NCBI GenBank assembly: GCA_014706295.1
Contig: JACSVZ010000004.1
Coordinates: forward strand, 5,200,965-5,264,964
Source: Lycocorax pyrrhopterus obiensis
Lineage: Eukaryota; Chordata; Aves; Passeriformes; Paradisaeidae
Reading direction: 5' to 3'
DNA length: 64,000 nucleotides
Made by a program: the position numbers and the translations under genes
Part shown: one piece after another, positions 1 to 10,700 of the stretch
Numbering within the stretch: position 1 is the stretch's first letter
How the letters are laid out: each line of letters opens with the position of its first letter
The notes under the pieces: generated by a model
What the model saw: only the letters and a program-made list of their open reading frames with translations
Database searches by the model: none
What the model was told of the DNA's origin: nothing

Positions 1-3000
1 AGTTTTCAGTTCCTAATTGTAGCACTTAGTGGATGTGTAGGAACTTTACCCTCCTTCAGGAGAGGAGCAAAATGTTATGTGATTTCTCTGGCATATTAGT
101 TTAATAAATCATCCTTTTTATCTTGTAAATTTTTTTCTAGTTAGCCACCAACTAGAGAATTTACAAGAGCAAGAAAGAGTAAAGAGAAAAGACAAGGGTG
201 ATGATTAACCAGGCTCATAATTATTGTAAGCTCTGTCTTAGAAACATTGATAATTAGGAATTTGGAAGGTAATTTTGCTAGATCTAACATTAGTTTCTTC
301 CTTAGAAACTTTAGTTTTTTCCTTTGTGTCAGAACCCGTTCACTTCAGCAGCAATTTTCAGAACCACGTAAAGACAGAGCCCAGGAGAGACCCTTTTGTG
401 GTCTGGGGTAAGCAGCTGTTTCTACATGTCACTTGTACATTCATAATATTACTGTAAACAACCTCTCGTTCTCCTTGAGGCTTTGCAAAGCTCTGATCAT
501 GTCAGCTAGGACACTCTGCATTATGGCTAAGTGGATAATCATTTGTGTTTTATTTACTCCGAACAAATACACAGGCCACCATCACCTGGCAGGTGCTATG
601 GGACAGGAACAATTCAAACTCTGCCAGCAAAAGTTATTTCACAGTTATGGGCAAAAAATTTGGAACAAAATTTAGAGGGTGAAAAAAACCCCAGCACACC
701 CCTTCATCCTCAATATGCCAAACTTAGTATATGATCTGGCCTTTCTTTTCCTCCAGTGCTGCAATCAGTAATGAATTGCACCCCAGACAATTTCCAGCAG
801 TGTTGATGTGCTGAGTTGCACTTGGCCCAGTGCTCCAAAGCTATCTATGGCTTTAAAGCGTTCAATCCCCTCCATAACGTATTATCTAATTAGTGTTGTC
901 AAGGGCTTAGTCAATTAAAGATAAACAGGGAAAATGAGTAGAACTGGGGTGTCACAAAGGACTTTGTGCATGCAGAGCCTTGTGATCGATCCGGTGCATC
1001 GCCACACGGCAGCAGAAAACAGGGCTCAGGTTCACTCGTTTGCAGTCAACAGCAGACCAATGGATTAGGCTTGGTGTGACACACAAAACAGGGAGCTGGC
1101 AGCGTGCCCGTTTGGAAGCAGCCTTGCTACATATGGTGTAGCATTTCACAAACACAGACTCGTCCCCATTTTGCTTTGCTCTTTCCACTGAATTCCCACC
1201 AACCTGTTCAGCAGAGCCTTCAAGATGTACGGTAGCGCCCAGCAAAGTGGCAGGAAGGCCCTGGCAGTTGAGCCTGCCATCAGGGCCAGCCCCAGGAGCT
1301 GAACCATCAGCAGCAAAGACTGTCACATCTGCTGCTGGGGGGCACATTGTTCAGCCCAAATGGCAACCTGGATGGCAGCTCAAATGAGGCCAGATTTTTG
1401 CAGCGAGTGCTGCTGACATCATGTCAGGGTCTGGTGTCTCTGTTTGTCAAACCTTGAACAAAATAAGCTCAGTTCAAACACAGGTTCTTCCCTTTTCCTT
1501 TAGCTTTCCGCCCTACTTGCTGTGTAGCCTGCACTGCTCCATACCTGCTGCAATTCCTTCCCTTTAAGGTAGCGTTTAGTGCTACTGGGCAGGCCAGAGT
1601 TGGGAGGGACAGAGAAGGGACAGGGACAAAAAAGATTATCAAACCCCAAATTTTGTTCAGTATTTCCTGAAGCTTGCCAGCTTCAGTTGTCCCACAGGGG
1701 GCAAGCCGAGATGTAAATTCTTGTGTGTGATGTTAATGTTTCATGATGGGGTGGGTAAGGCCAGTCTGTGTTTTTTATGGGCCTAAGCCAAATAATTATT
1801 TTTAGTTTTTAATATTTTCCTTTTGTAATAGTTTACTTTTTAATATTTTTGATAATGACCACGTGCATGAGTGTGCTGCCTGCCAAAGGTTTTGGGAAAG
1901 CTTTCAGCTGGGGAAAAGTTCCTGACTTATGGCCTTCATGGTGTTAAAAATGCTCCAGTTTCCCCGTCAGTCACTTGGACTTTAGTTTTACCTTCTGAGC
2001 TCACATAGCAACACCTGTTTGCTCAAGGTGGGACAGAATGAGCTGATATGCCTGCAGGTAGGGCCTGGCTGCCTGCCTGCTCTTGAGGGGAAGGGTTTGC
2101 GTTTAATTATAACGTAGGTCAGGCATGGCAGGCAAGAGCTGCTGTTGGTAGGAAGCGGCAGGAGAAGTATCTGTGATGGAAATAAGCCTGTACTTGTGTG
2201 CTGGGCAAAACGTGCTCCTCCAGCTCGGTGGAGTTCACCTTGGTATGTTAACAGCTCAGCTTGCCCAGCTCTGCTCCTGGGAATTTGGGAGCCTTTGGTA
2301 TTCTGTGTTGCCCTTCTTCCCTGGAAATCCCATGGCCAGGGCTGGTGCATGGGTGCCTGTGTGCTAGAGGGACAGCTGGCTGCACAAAGATTATCAGGGG
2401 AGGGTTTAGCAGGAGCCTGCTGCATCAGCCCATTGTTGTCTGGAGAGCAGCATCCTGCCTGCTGGGGCTGCAACTGCAGGTGCTTCCTCAGGTCCCCCTG
2501 ACGCCTTCCAGACACATTTTTAGGGCATGAGCTTGCAGGGCCTGGTCCCCTACACAGCCCTGATTGGGCTGTCCCTGTCCACGGCCACTTTCCTCCCTGA
2601 TGCTGTAAAACCTGGCTGGGGCAGCTGAGGAGTCCTTCGTGGCCAAGTGTGGGTAGTGCTGAAAGGATTGAAGGCCAGCTTTCAGAAATGTTTTAGGCTC
2701 TGATAGAGGTGTGCTGTAGTACCAGGAGTCTTGTGTAAATACAGCTATACTGAAATAAAGGGGTGCACTGCAATACCCCAGTAAAGGCCCTTCTGTGTCA
2801 ATGTAAGTAACTCTGGACTAGGGCTATGGTGGTGTTTTAAGTAAAACAGTATAGTTAAAAGCCATAAATATTTTAAATACATTTATGACCTCAGGAGCAG
2901 TGTGCCAGGCATTTTCAATAGTCCGTGTGTTTTCGGAAGCCCCAGCTTCAGCTGAGAAGTGTCCACTTCCGTCACTTCTCCCTAAATTGGCAGTGTTCAT

Positions 3001-3950
3001 GCTTGGACTTTGTGCACATTTGTTCCCTGGTGTGCTGGTAAAGGCTGGTTGAATTTCCACCTTCCGCCAAGGAGGACCTTGGGCTGCAGTGAGTCGGGGG
3101 AGTGGGCTGAGCTTCTCCCACAGAACTTGTCCTCACAGAAATTACTATATGACTTAAACCTTGTGAAATAATGGTATCAAAACAAAGGCAACATTTTGAA
3201 ATGTTTAATGAGGGGATGGAGTGGGAGGAGGAGAGAACATGGATTCCAGTGGAAAGGAATTTGGAAATGCGAGAGAAGAAGAAAAGAGAAAACATTTGTG
3301 TGAACATTATCAGCAGTTTTAAAAATGAACAGGCAAATGTTATATACTGAGACTATGAATGTGGAATTGACCTTTTAATTTCACTTACAAATAAGGGAGG
3401 GCTGGGAGCTCTTGTCCCTGAGGGAAAACTGACATCCTGTATCTAATACCATCTGCAGGAACTGATTTCCAGGGCCGAGCCCAGCTGCTGCTGCTGCTGT
3501 GCACGTTTGTATTTCGGCACGGTATTGAGGTGCCAGTCAGAGCTCGTCGAGGCATCCTTATTTACGTTAGAGCCCTCCCCCTCCAGTGCACAGCCCATTA
3601 ATCTTGCAGTAATACCCAGCACACTGATAACTGGGCAAGGAGCCACATGCACAGGGCATGTCAAAATCCTCAATATCGTCAAGTAACATAAACCGAAGTG
3701 ACAGGAATTGGCTGTTTAAAGAACCTTTCGACAAAGCTTTCGTTTGTTCCCGGTGTGCTGGAGCGTACATCTCCCCGCGTCCCCTCCTCGGCTGGTGCTA
3801 AATACTGAATGAGCGCTTCTGTGTGCGTGCGGTGCTTCTGCAAGCCGACAGCCTCGCAGATAAGTAAAGAAAAGTGCCCTCCTTTTCAAGTGATAGTAAT
3901 CTGAGACTTTTCCGTTACATGAGGCTCCTAACAAAAGGTTGTAATTCCAG
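1..3950. other. Non-coding sequence upstream of the short-isoform promoter
   Basis: I see no exon, RNA gene or recognisable transposon here. Short open frames occur on both strands but none resembles a known protein or has splice context. It is most likely intron of the long SPTBN1 transcript, whose first exons I looked for (the acidic N-terminus with the WDVDDWDNEN motif) and did not find. AT-rich runs lie at about 1790-1855, with a GATA-type AGATAAG at 3858-3864. Confidence 0.6.
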
Positions 3951-3954
3951 CAGC

Positions 3955-4290
3955 TTCGCTCGGGAAGGTACCACCGTGCGCGGCGGCGGTGCCGGCAGCG
4001 CGGGGCCGGGACCCCGCGGGCAGCCGCTCTCGGGGCGCGGCGGAAGGACTCACTGGGGCGTTGCATGAGCCGGGCCGCTCTTCCCCTGCTCCGCCGCCCC
4101 TTCGCCCTTGGTACAGCCTTCCTTTCCTCCACCGTGCCGTATGGTAATCGAGTGACATCAGCCCGCGCCCGGGCGGCTGCTGATTATATTACAAACCAGC
4201 AGAAAGGTCTGAGGTGTGCGCGGCTCCTGGGAGCGCCGGCCAGGGCGGCAGCGCGTGGCTCCATGCTGCCTTTACTTCGGGCTGAATCGC
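3955..4290 (+). promoter_or_regulatory. SPTBN1: CpG-rich block, probable promoter of the short N-terminal isoform
   Basis: CpG dinucleotides are dense at 3960-4090, 4160-4180 and 4215-4260, while the flanking kilobases are CpG-poor. The block ends about 350 bases before the alternative start exon. Visible elements are a CRE-like TGACATCA at 4153-4160, GC boxes, and a TATA-like ATTATATTA at 4183-4191 that would place a start near 4210-4220. The start site is inferred; CpG islands often initiate over a broad window. A GATA-type site lies just upstream (3858-3864). Confidence 0.7.
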
Positions 4291-4383
4291 ACGCTTGCTT
4301 TTATTTTACTTGGTTTCGCCAGAGCCAGACGAGCATTTGAACCAAATTCAAGCACTTGAGAGAGAATTGACTGTTGTGGAACT

Positions 4384-4405
4384 GGGGGGGGGGGGAAAAA
4401 AAAAA
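4384..4405 (+). repeat. G12-A10 homopolymer tract in the leader
   Basis: Twelve G (4384-4395) are followed directly by ten A (4396-4405). The tract sits in the probable 5' UTR about 240 bases before the start codon. Tracts like this vary in length between individuals and are error-prone in assemblies, so the exact lengths are uncertain. Confidence 0.9.
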
Positions 4406-4578
4406 CCAAACCAGAAACTACTCTCCTGGTGCTTTAAGTTTGAATCCATTACAGAGAGCTTACCGCCAAGCCACACTGCTGGATTTTGAACCGAAGCTGT
4501 TATTTACTTAGGGCTCAGGGGGGAGCGTTTTCGCTAGGGACTGACGCCAAACTACTGAGGAAGCTGGGATTTACCTGG

Positions 4579-4644
4579 ATGTGTGGTAAAGAAACTTGTG
4601 GTTCCTTTATGCTGCAGTTCATCGTATCCCTGCGTTACTTGTAA
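4579..4644 (+). CDS. Upstream ORF of 21 codons ending flush with the main start codon
   Basis: ATG at 4579 opens 21 codons (MCGKETCG...SLRYL). The TAA at 4642-4644 is followed with no gap by the SPTBN1 ATG at 4645, in the same frame. A second in-frame ATG lies at 4609. Both the upstream and main ATGs have T at -3, so neither has a strong Kozak context; the main one has G at +4. Translation is not shown. If the ORF is used, the geometry suits termination followed by reinitiation. It could equally be ordinary leader sequence. Confidence 0.4.
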   Translation: MCGKETCGSFMLQFIVSLRYL

Positions 4645-4753
4645 ATGGAATTACAAAAATCAACCAGTATGCCCGGGCCGTTGTCCCCAGGATATGCAGC
4701 TCAGGTGCCGTATAACTATAACCAGTTAGAAGGACGATTCAAGCAGTTACAAG
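4645..4753 (+). CDS. SPTBN1: SPTBN1 exon 1, alternative start exon (residues 1-36)
   Basis: Encodes the short-form N-terminus from [16 protein letters not shown] through GRFKQLQ, which replaces the longer acidic N-terminus of the canonical form. It ends one base into codon 37 at a strong donor (G|GTAAGT) and joins exon 2 to make Asp37. The start was chosen because an in-frame stop (TAA) lies immediately before it and the peptide matches the known MELQ-type variant. Confidence 0.95.
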
Positions 4754-7700
4754 GTAAGTCTGTGCGGGTTTTTTGGAGGTGTTGCCGTGCTCTGATCCTT
4801 GTAAACATGTTATTCCAGGCTTGTTCTCATTGCACCAAGGTGTTAGGGAGAGAGGACAAAAGTGCTGTGGGAAGAGGGATACTGTGTGGCTCTTCACACT
4901 CTGAAGGTGTTCCGAGCCTTACACAGGCTTGAGGTGTGTGTCCAGCCTCTGAGCCCCTCAGCCTTGCAGATGAGGACTAAGCCAGACCATGTAGCTTAGA
5001 ACAATAAGGGGGAGAGTGAGGAAGCAGTCTTCCATTTATTTTATCCTTAAATAAAATACAAGTAAAACCGGCCATCAATCACAAATCCTAGCTGTGTTTG
5101 GGTGCAGTTTGCAGTGCAAGGGCCCTTTCCAACCCCTGCCCACCCTGCAAAGGCGGGTGGCTTCACCTCTTCAAATGAGGAGCAGTTGCATAATTCCCTA
5201 ACGAATTAGTTTGCTCACGCCATAGATCTCTGAGAAAGCACTCGTGTACTTCAACGTTCCCAGTTTTCTTTGCTTTTAGACAGGTAGAATGTTCTTTAAT
5301 ATTTTCCCATTAAACTCCCTGTCTGTGTGAGAAGCAGAGGTTTCTTTTGGGGGTGCCGTATGCTCTCTGCAGGGAGGGTAGGCCTCGGTCCGGGCCGCAA
5401 ACCCCCAGTGCAGGGGGAGGATGGTGCCCAGCAGCTCCCTGCCTCAGGCAGGGCAAAACAAGCTCTGCTGTTTCTCTGTGGAAGACACGTCCCAGCAATG
5501 AATGAACTTTGGGATTGCAGTTGCAAAATAAAAAATAATTCTTCACTGAAACCAAGCCTCCTCCTCCTCTAGATCCGTGTGACTCCGGAGAGAGTCCCAG
5601 AGCAGCCTGAGTACAGCAAAGTGCTGCACTTCTATGCACGTTTCTTAATTTACTCTGGTCTGTGCTGCAAGTGTGGTCTGTGGTTCATGTCAGAGAGGAG
5701 GGAAGAACCTGGTTAGTGCTAAGAATGTTCCCATTTGTTGGCTTAAGGAGGGACGGGAAAAAAAAATCTTTCATTCATAGCACTTTGTTTGTCTTGTAAA
5801 CTGGCGCACAGCAATGGCTGCATGCTGCATGTAGTGAGACAAAATGACAGCATCCTAAACACTGGGAACATGGAAATTCCTGGGGCAAGGCATGGAAAAT
5901 CCAGGCTCCAAACTTGCACATGAGGGAATACGCTACAGGCTTTATCTTGGACATCTGTCAGATCTTAGGCTGTGGTACTTGTGTTGGAAAGAACTAAGTT
6001 TGTGGCATGAAGAAAAACCTGGCTCATGCCTCTTTCTTTGCTGGTTTAGTTAGCAGTATAAAGAAGGCAGATTTTATCATTTTCAGGGTCACTGCTTCAG
6101 GAATCCATTATCTGTGTGTTTACATCACACTGAAAGAGGAAAGCAGACAGCATTGTTGAAAGCACAGAAAGTGAGTTTTCCCTTCAGTGGAATGCACTGA
6201 GTTGACTTAAAAAAAAGGTTAAAAAAAGATGCAGTGCTCTCCCTAAAGTACTGCAATTTTCTCCAGCAAAAGAGAGAAAATGCAGTAAATTCTGTGCAGT
6301 TTTGCAGCAGACCATCCTATGGCTGTTCACTCACATCACAGGCTTGAAATGAGTGCTGCCAGTGATCTTGTTCAGGGTGGAGCTTAAGTGCAGGCAATGT
6401 TGTAAATTATGCACTAGATACTCCATGAAATGCTAAATAACCATACAAAATATCGTCTGTGCTGGAAAGGGAGTGGCTTAACTCTGCTGACACAGAAGAC
6501 GTCTTTCCTTGGATTAGTGGCTCTTTGCTTGAAAAATGTCTACAAAGCCATTGTTTTGGGGTTGTAAGATCTTGAGGGGATTCTTGCTGGAAGGCTCTGG
6601 TGGGAACAAGGAGTGTTCTGTGGCACTGGGCAAGGCTCAAGCCCAGCAAAGATGAACTAAATATATGTAATTTTTTAAAATTATGGGTTTATCACCAGTT
6701 TTACCTCTTTCACTATGGAGGTGTACAAACAAGAGCAGATGCATTTCAAATAATCAAATACTCATTGATAACTGTTTCACCCCTCCTGTATCTGGTAGGA
6801 GGGCTCTCTAGAGCAGCACCAGTGTTGGCACCACACAGATTACTCTAACTTCTGCTCGTGTCCTTCACACACTGAATTCACCCCTCTTTTCTTCACAGTT
6901 CCTACAGTTACCATGTGAATCCCCAGCTTTGCACTAGATTGTAGCAAGGTACTGTTTAGATCTAGTGAATGTTGAGTTTTCCTCAAAGAAAGCACTTGGG
7001 AGTATACTGTTTTGTCTAAAATAATGCAGAGCAAGTGCTCAGGCCCTGTACAAAGAGAAGTCTGAATCAGCAATGAGTAGGAGACAACTCTCTCTGATCT
7101 CCTCTTTCCTAAGATAGACAGTACATGAGGTTTGGCACTGCCAGCTTCACATGAAGAGAGGAGCCAGCCTAATTCTGCCCCAAAACACTATGGACAAAGC
7201 AAATTCACATCACACATGATTCCCTAGGCACTCCTACATGCCACCTCTTTTAAATGCCTTGAAGTGATGATTGTAAGGAAACTCTCATTCAACTTCATGA
7301 TGGTTGTGGGGTTATTAAATCAGATTTTCCAACCCAGTCCCACTGGGGCATGAAGCCAGCGCAGGTTGTGGGATTGCACTGAAGGAACCAGACCGGCTCC
7401 TTCTGCACCTGGAAGGGTCACCTGGCAGGGGATCCCAGCTCCCCTTTGCCTTGATGGGCCAAAGAGAAGCAGGATGTGGCAGAAGCCATTTCTAGGAGTG
7501 AATCAAGACTGTCTTTGTGTCAAAAGAAGCCCTGAAGTCCTGTGTATGATAATTCAGGAGTTTAGCATACCCAGTCCTTGTGCTCGTGAGAATGTCAGCA
7601 CAGGTGTGGGGAGGAAAATGCTTTAGCAAGTTGTGTTTCCTTTATTAAGTTTCAGTAAGTTCCTATTATGGTTAGTTCACCCGGTCCTGGAATGATAAGT

Positions 7701-10700
7701 GAGCGATGTTATCAGTGGTTACTATCATCTTAAACTTAGGTGTGGAGTTTTGGTTCTCATGGCCACTTGTGCAGTAGAAAGGGATCAGGTTGCATGGCTG
7801 CAGTTGCTCGCTGCAAGTAAAGACAGAACCCCAAAACTTGTTTGTGGGAAGCACGTTGCCATGGAGCTTGTGCAGGTTCTGTCAGTGGAGAAAGTTTGGC
7901 GTGCTACAGTGAGGAATTAATTGCAAATCAAACCAGATATGTTGCTCTTGTTATAAAACGAAGGCTGTCACCCGTGCTATGTTAATGTGGCAGGATCCTG
8001 TGGATTGGCTCGGCACGGGTGTAGGAGCTGGCAACAAGACGTTAATGCAAGTCAAGAATTTGGAAGGAGATCCCTGCAGCTGTATCACCTTCCAGCGAGA
8101 AGGGTGCACAGGGAAGCAGCTGTCATCACTGCTCCAGGGGCTCTTTCCCACCTGGTTAGCAGGACAGTGGTATTTATTAACATCTTTGGCATTTGGTAGC
8201 TTGGTGACTCTATCAGCTCCTGCCCTGTCATTGGAAAGTTGGGTCTCAGCTCCGGGGCTGTGCCCGAGGTGAGAGATTTCCAGTGGTAATTACAAATGTG
8301 GAATCTTGGGGGATGGGGGTGAGCTAGATCGGCACTCCTGATAAATCACAGAGGAAAGCCAGCTTTTAAAGGAGCTCTGCCGTGTGTCCTGCTGTGTGGG
8401 ACATTTCAGATTTGGGCATTTTTGTAATGCTGCCTTTCAGGCTGGACATTGGCATTTTAGTGGGAGCCTGGTTTGTTTTGGTGCCCAGGCTGCCTGGGAG
8501 GAAGTGCCTTTGTTTTGAGCCATGTTAGAAATCGTATGTTTGAAAAACTGGACACTGGAATAAGCTGTAGGAAAGGTGAGCTGCCTTTCCCATCACAGGT
8601 GTTTAAGATAAGTTCTAAACTCTGTTTCATGTGGATACGAGGCTGATTGTGGCTGCACAGCACTACCTGCACCAGGAAAGGCAATGCAACTGTATTTCAG
8701 GTGTTTGGGCAAAGACCCTCTCCCTGATAGCAGAGCCTTTCAGCAGGGGAGCTGCTTGGCTTGGAATCCTTTGATCTGCAATGACCCAAGGAGGTTTGGC
8801 ATAAAAAGAGACACACACCACTTCTATTTTTAAGTGGTCACTGGTAATCAGCTTGGTAATATATGAATATATGTATTGATTGGTTCCCATCCAGGCTGCA
8901 GGACAGCAGGAGAATTTTCCTGGTTTTCTGTTTGCAAGCAGGGCTTTCCCACAGCTTTTCCTGCAAGAAAACCTTCCCCCCAAATCCCTGTCTATGCTCA
9001 AGGTTAAACAGGGAGCTTCTGCTGCCAACAGAGCAGTTTGCAGGAGTTGCAGAGCTGTCCTGCGCTAGGGCAGAGATGCCCTCTGTGACACCAGGATCCG
9101 TGGAGTCCCTCCCGTGGGTGCCCTTTGAGCAGCCAGCTTCAGCAGCCGCCTTTCTGGCTGGGAGATTTGCCTTGTGAAGGTTTTGAGTCTCCTGGGAGCA
9201 GTGACCTGCATAGCTCCAGGCGCTGATTACTGACCTGGGACACCCTACTTTGTCTACCAAATGGGTCACTGGCATTTCTTGTCATGGTAATTTCTGTTAA
9301 AGCTGAAATGCAGGGAGGCTGAATTTCATTCCGGATGAAATGTGTCTGGGTTACACCGATTTTTGGCTTTTTCCCCTCCATGTTCTCAGATCCACCAAAG
9401 GTGTAAATTCCTGTCCCTGTGGCAAATTTTACTTGATTTTCTGGTGTCTGCAATATTCCAAAGCGTGCATGTATCACAGCATACTTCAGTTTTCTGGTTT
9501 GGGTGAACACCTGAGCACAAGCTGCACGGTTGGAAGCCCTGTCAGATTTGCAAAGAGTTTTAAAGGAGTCTCACACTGACTTGAATGTGCATTTCTCTGA
9601 TAGCTGGGCCCTTATTCTTTCCAGTGCAAAGATTCCTGCAAACATGTCCAAATCCTGACTCAATTTTTGGGCAAAAATTTACTTTTTCTGGTCATGGGCT
9701 TTGGTACTTGTGGGGATAGAGAAGGCAAGTTAAAGGATCCCAGGGTAAGGTATTTCTGCTCATGTGATCAGTGTTGATACAGGTCGAAAAGCAAACATTT
9801 AAATTGGATTTGGCTCCTCACTGAAGTAACTGTGAACATGTACAACTCCACGCTGTTGGCTTAGGTCTTTTGTAGTCTGTTCTCTTCAGTTTTCATTTAG
9901 AGTATGTTTGTAACATTTGGTTTTTTAACTGTGTGTATAAGGAACTTAATTTAAAAACAAACAGAAATCTCTAGAATGCTCTAGCCTAATTTTTTTTTAA
10001 AAAGGGCAATTCTGGAGCACTTTTCATGGCTCTGAAATGAAGTAAACAAAGCTTGTCAGCAGATACTTTCACATGGGACAGTGGGGTATTTCAAATACCC
10101 TGCAGGAGATATGTAGCCAGAGTTAAAACAGTAAAATGATTTGTGTGGTGCTCAGCTGGTGTAAATCTCCACAGCTCATGGATCTGGGAATGCAGCACAT
10201 GAATCAGCCCTTGGGTGTTTCTGCATTTCATGTCTCCAAGAAGCTCCATGTCACAGACCATCCCAGTGTTTCATGGGCATGTTGTAATCACCTGGGAGTA
10301 CAGGCTCCTACTCCAAATGTTTTTCCTGTCCAAGAGCCCGATTCAAATGGATTGTGGGTTTTGCCACTAACTTGTGTAGAAAGTAGGGCTATAAAACAGG
10401 CCTACGGACAGAGATGAAAGTGGTGATAAAACAACAGAACAATGGTTGTCTTCCATTCCTGAGGTCTTTCCCAATTTGGGTTTGTGATTTCTTCTTTTTC
10501 CTTAGTTTCTTTCACACTCTGTTTTCCGTTGGGTTCATGCTTTGACTATTAAAGTGGGTGAGCTGCTACCTAAGCTTAGTAGAAATGGTGAAGAAAATCG
10601 AATTGCAACGTGATTCACAACATTCCTGTTCCCTCGTCCCTGTACTAAACTCCTCTCCTGTGAGATGCCAGCACAGGGTGTGGGCTTTGGTAACTGTACC

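Larger units (their letters stand above)
4215..4644 (+). other. SPTBN1: Probable 5' UTR of the short isoform
   Basis: The boundary is approximate because the start site is unknown. The segment carries at least two upstream ORFs. One runs from ATG 4263 to a TGA at 4338-4340. The other runs from 4579 to 4644 and touches the main start codon. It also contains a G12A10 tract at 4384-4405. No splice donor-acceptor pair is needed between the CpG block and the start codon. Confidence 0.55.

Noticed and set aside
952..1347. 131-codon open frame on the minus strand
   Set aside because: No recognisable protein content, no splice or promoter context, low-complexity composition; length alone is expected by chance in 64 kb.
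3716..4132. 138-codon minus-strand open frame through the CpG block
   Set aside because: High GC suppresses stop codons here; the arginine- and alanine-rich translation is typical of a shadow frame in a CpG island.
5120..5165. Possible CR1 scrap (CCCTTTCCAACCCCTGCCC)
   Set aside because: A single short match without neighbouring CR1 landmarks or terminal repeat.
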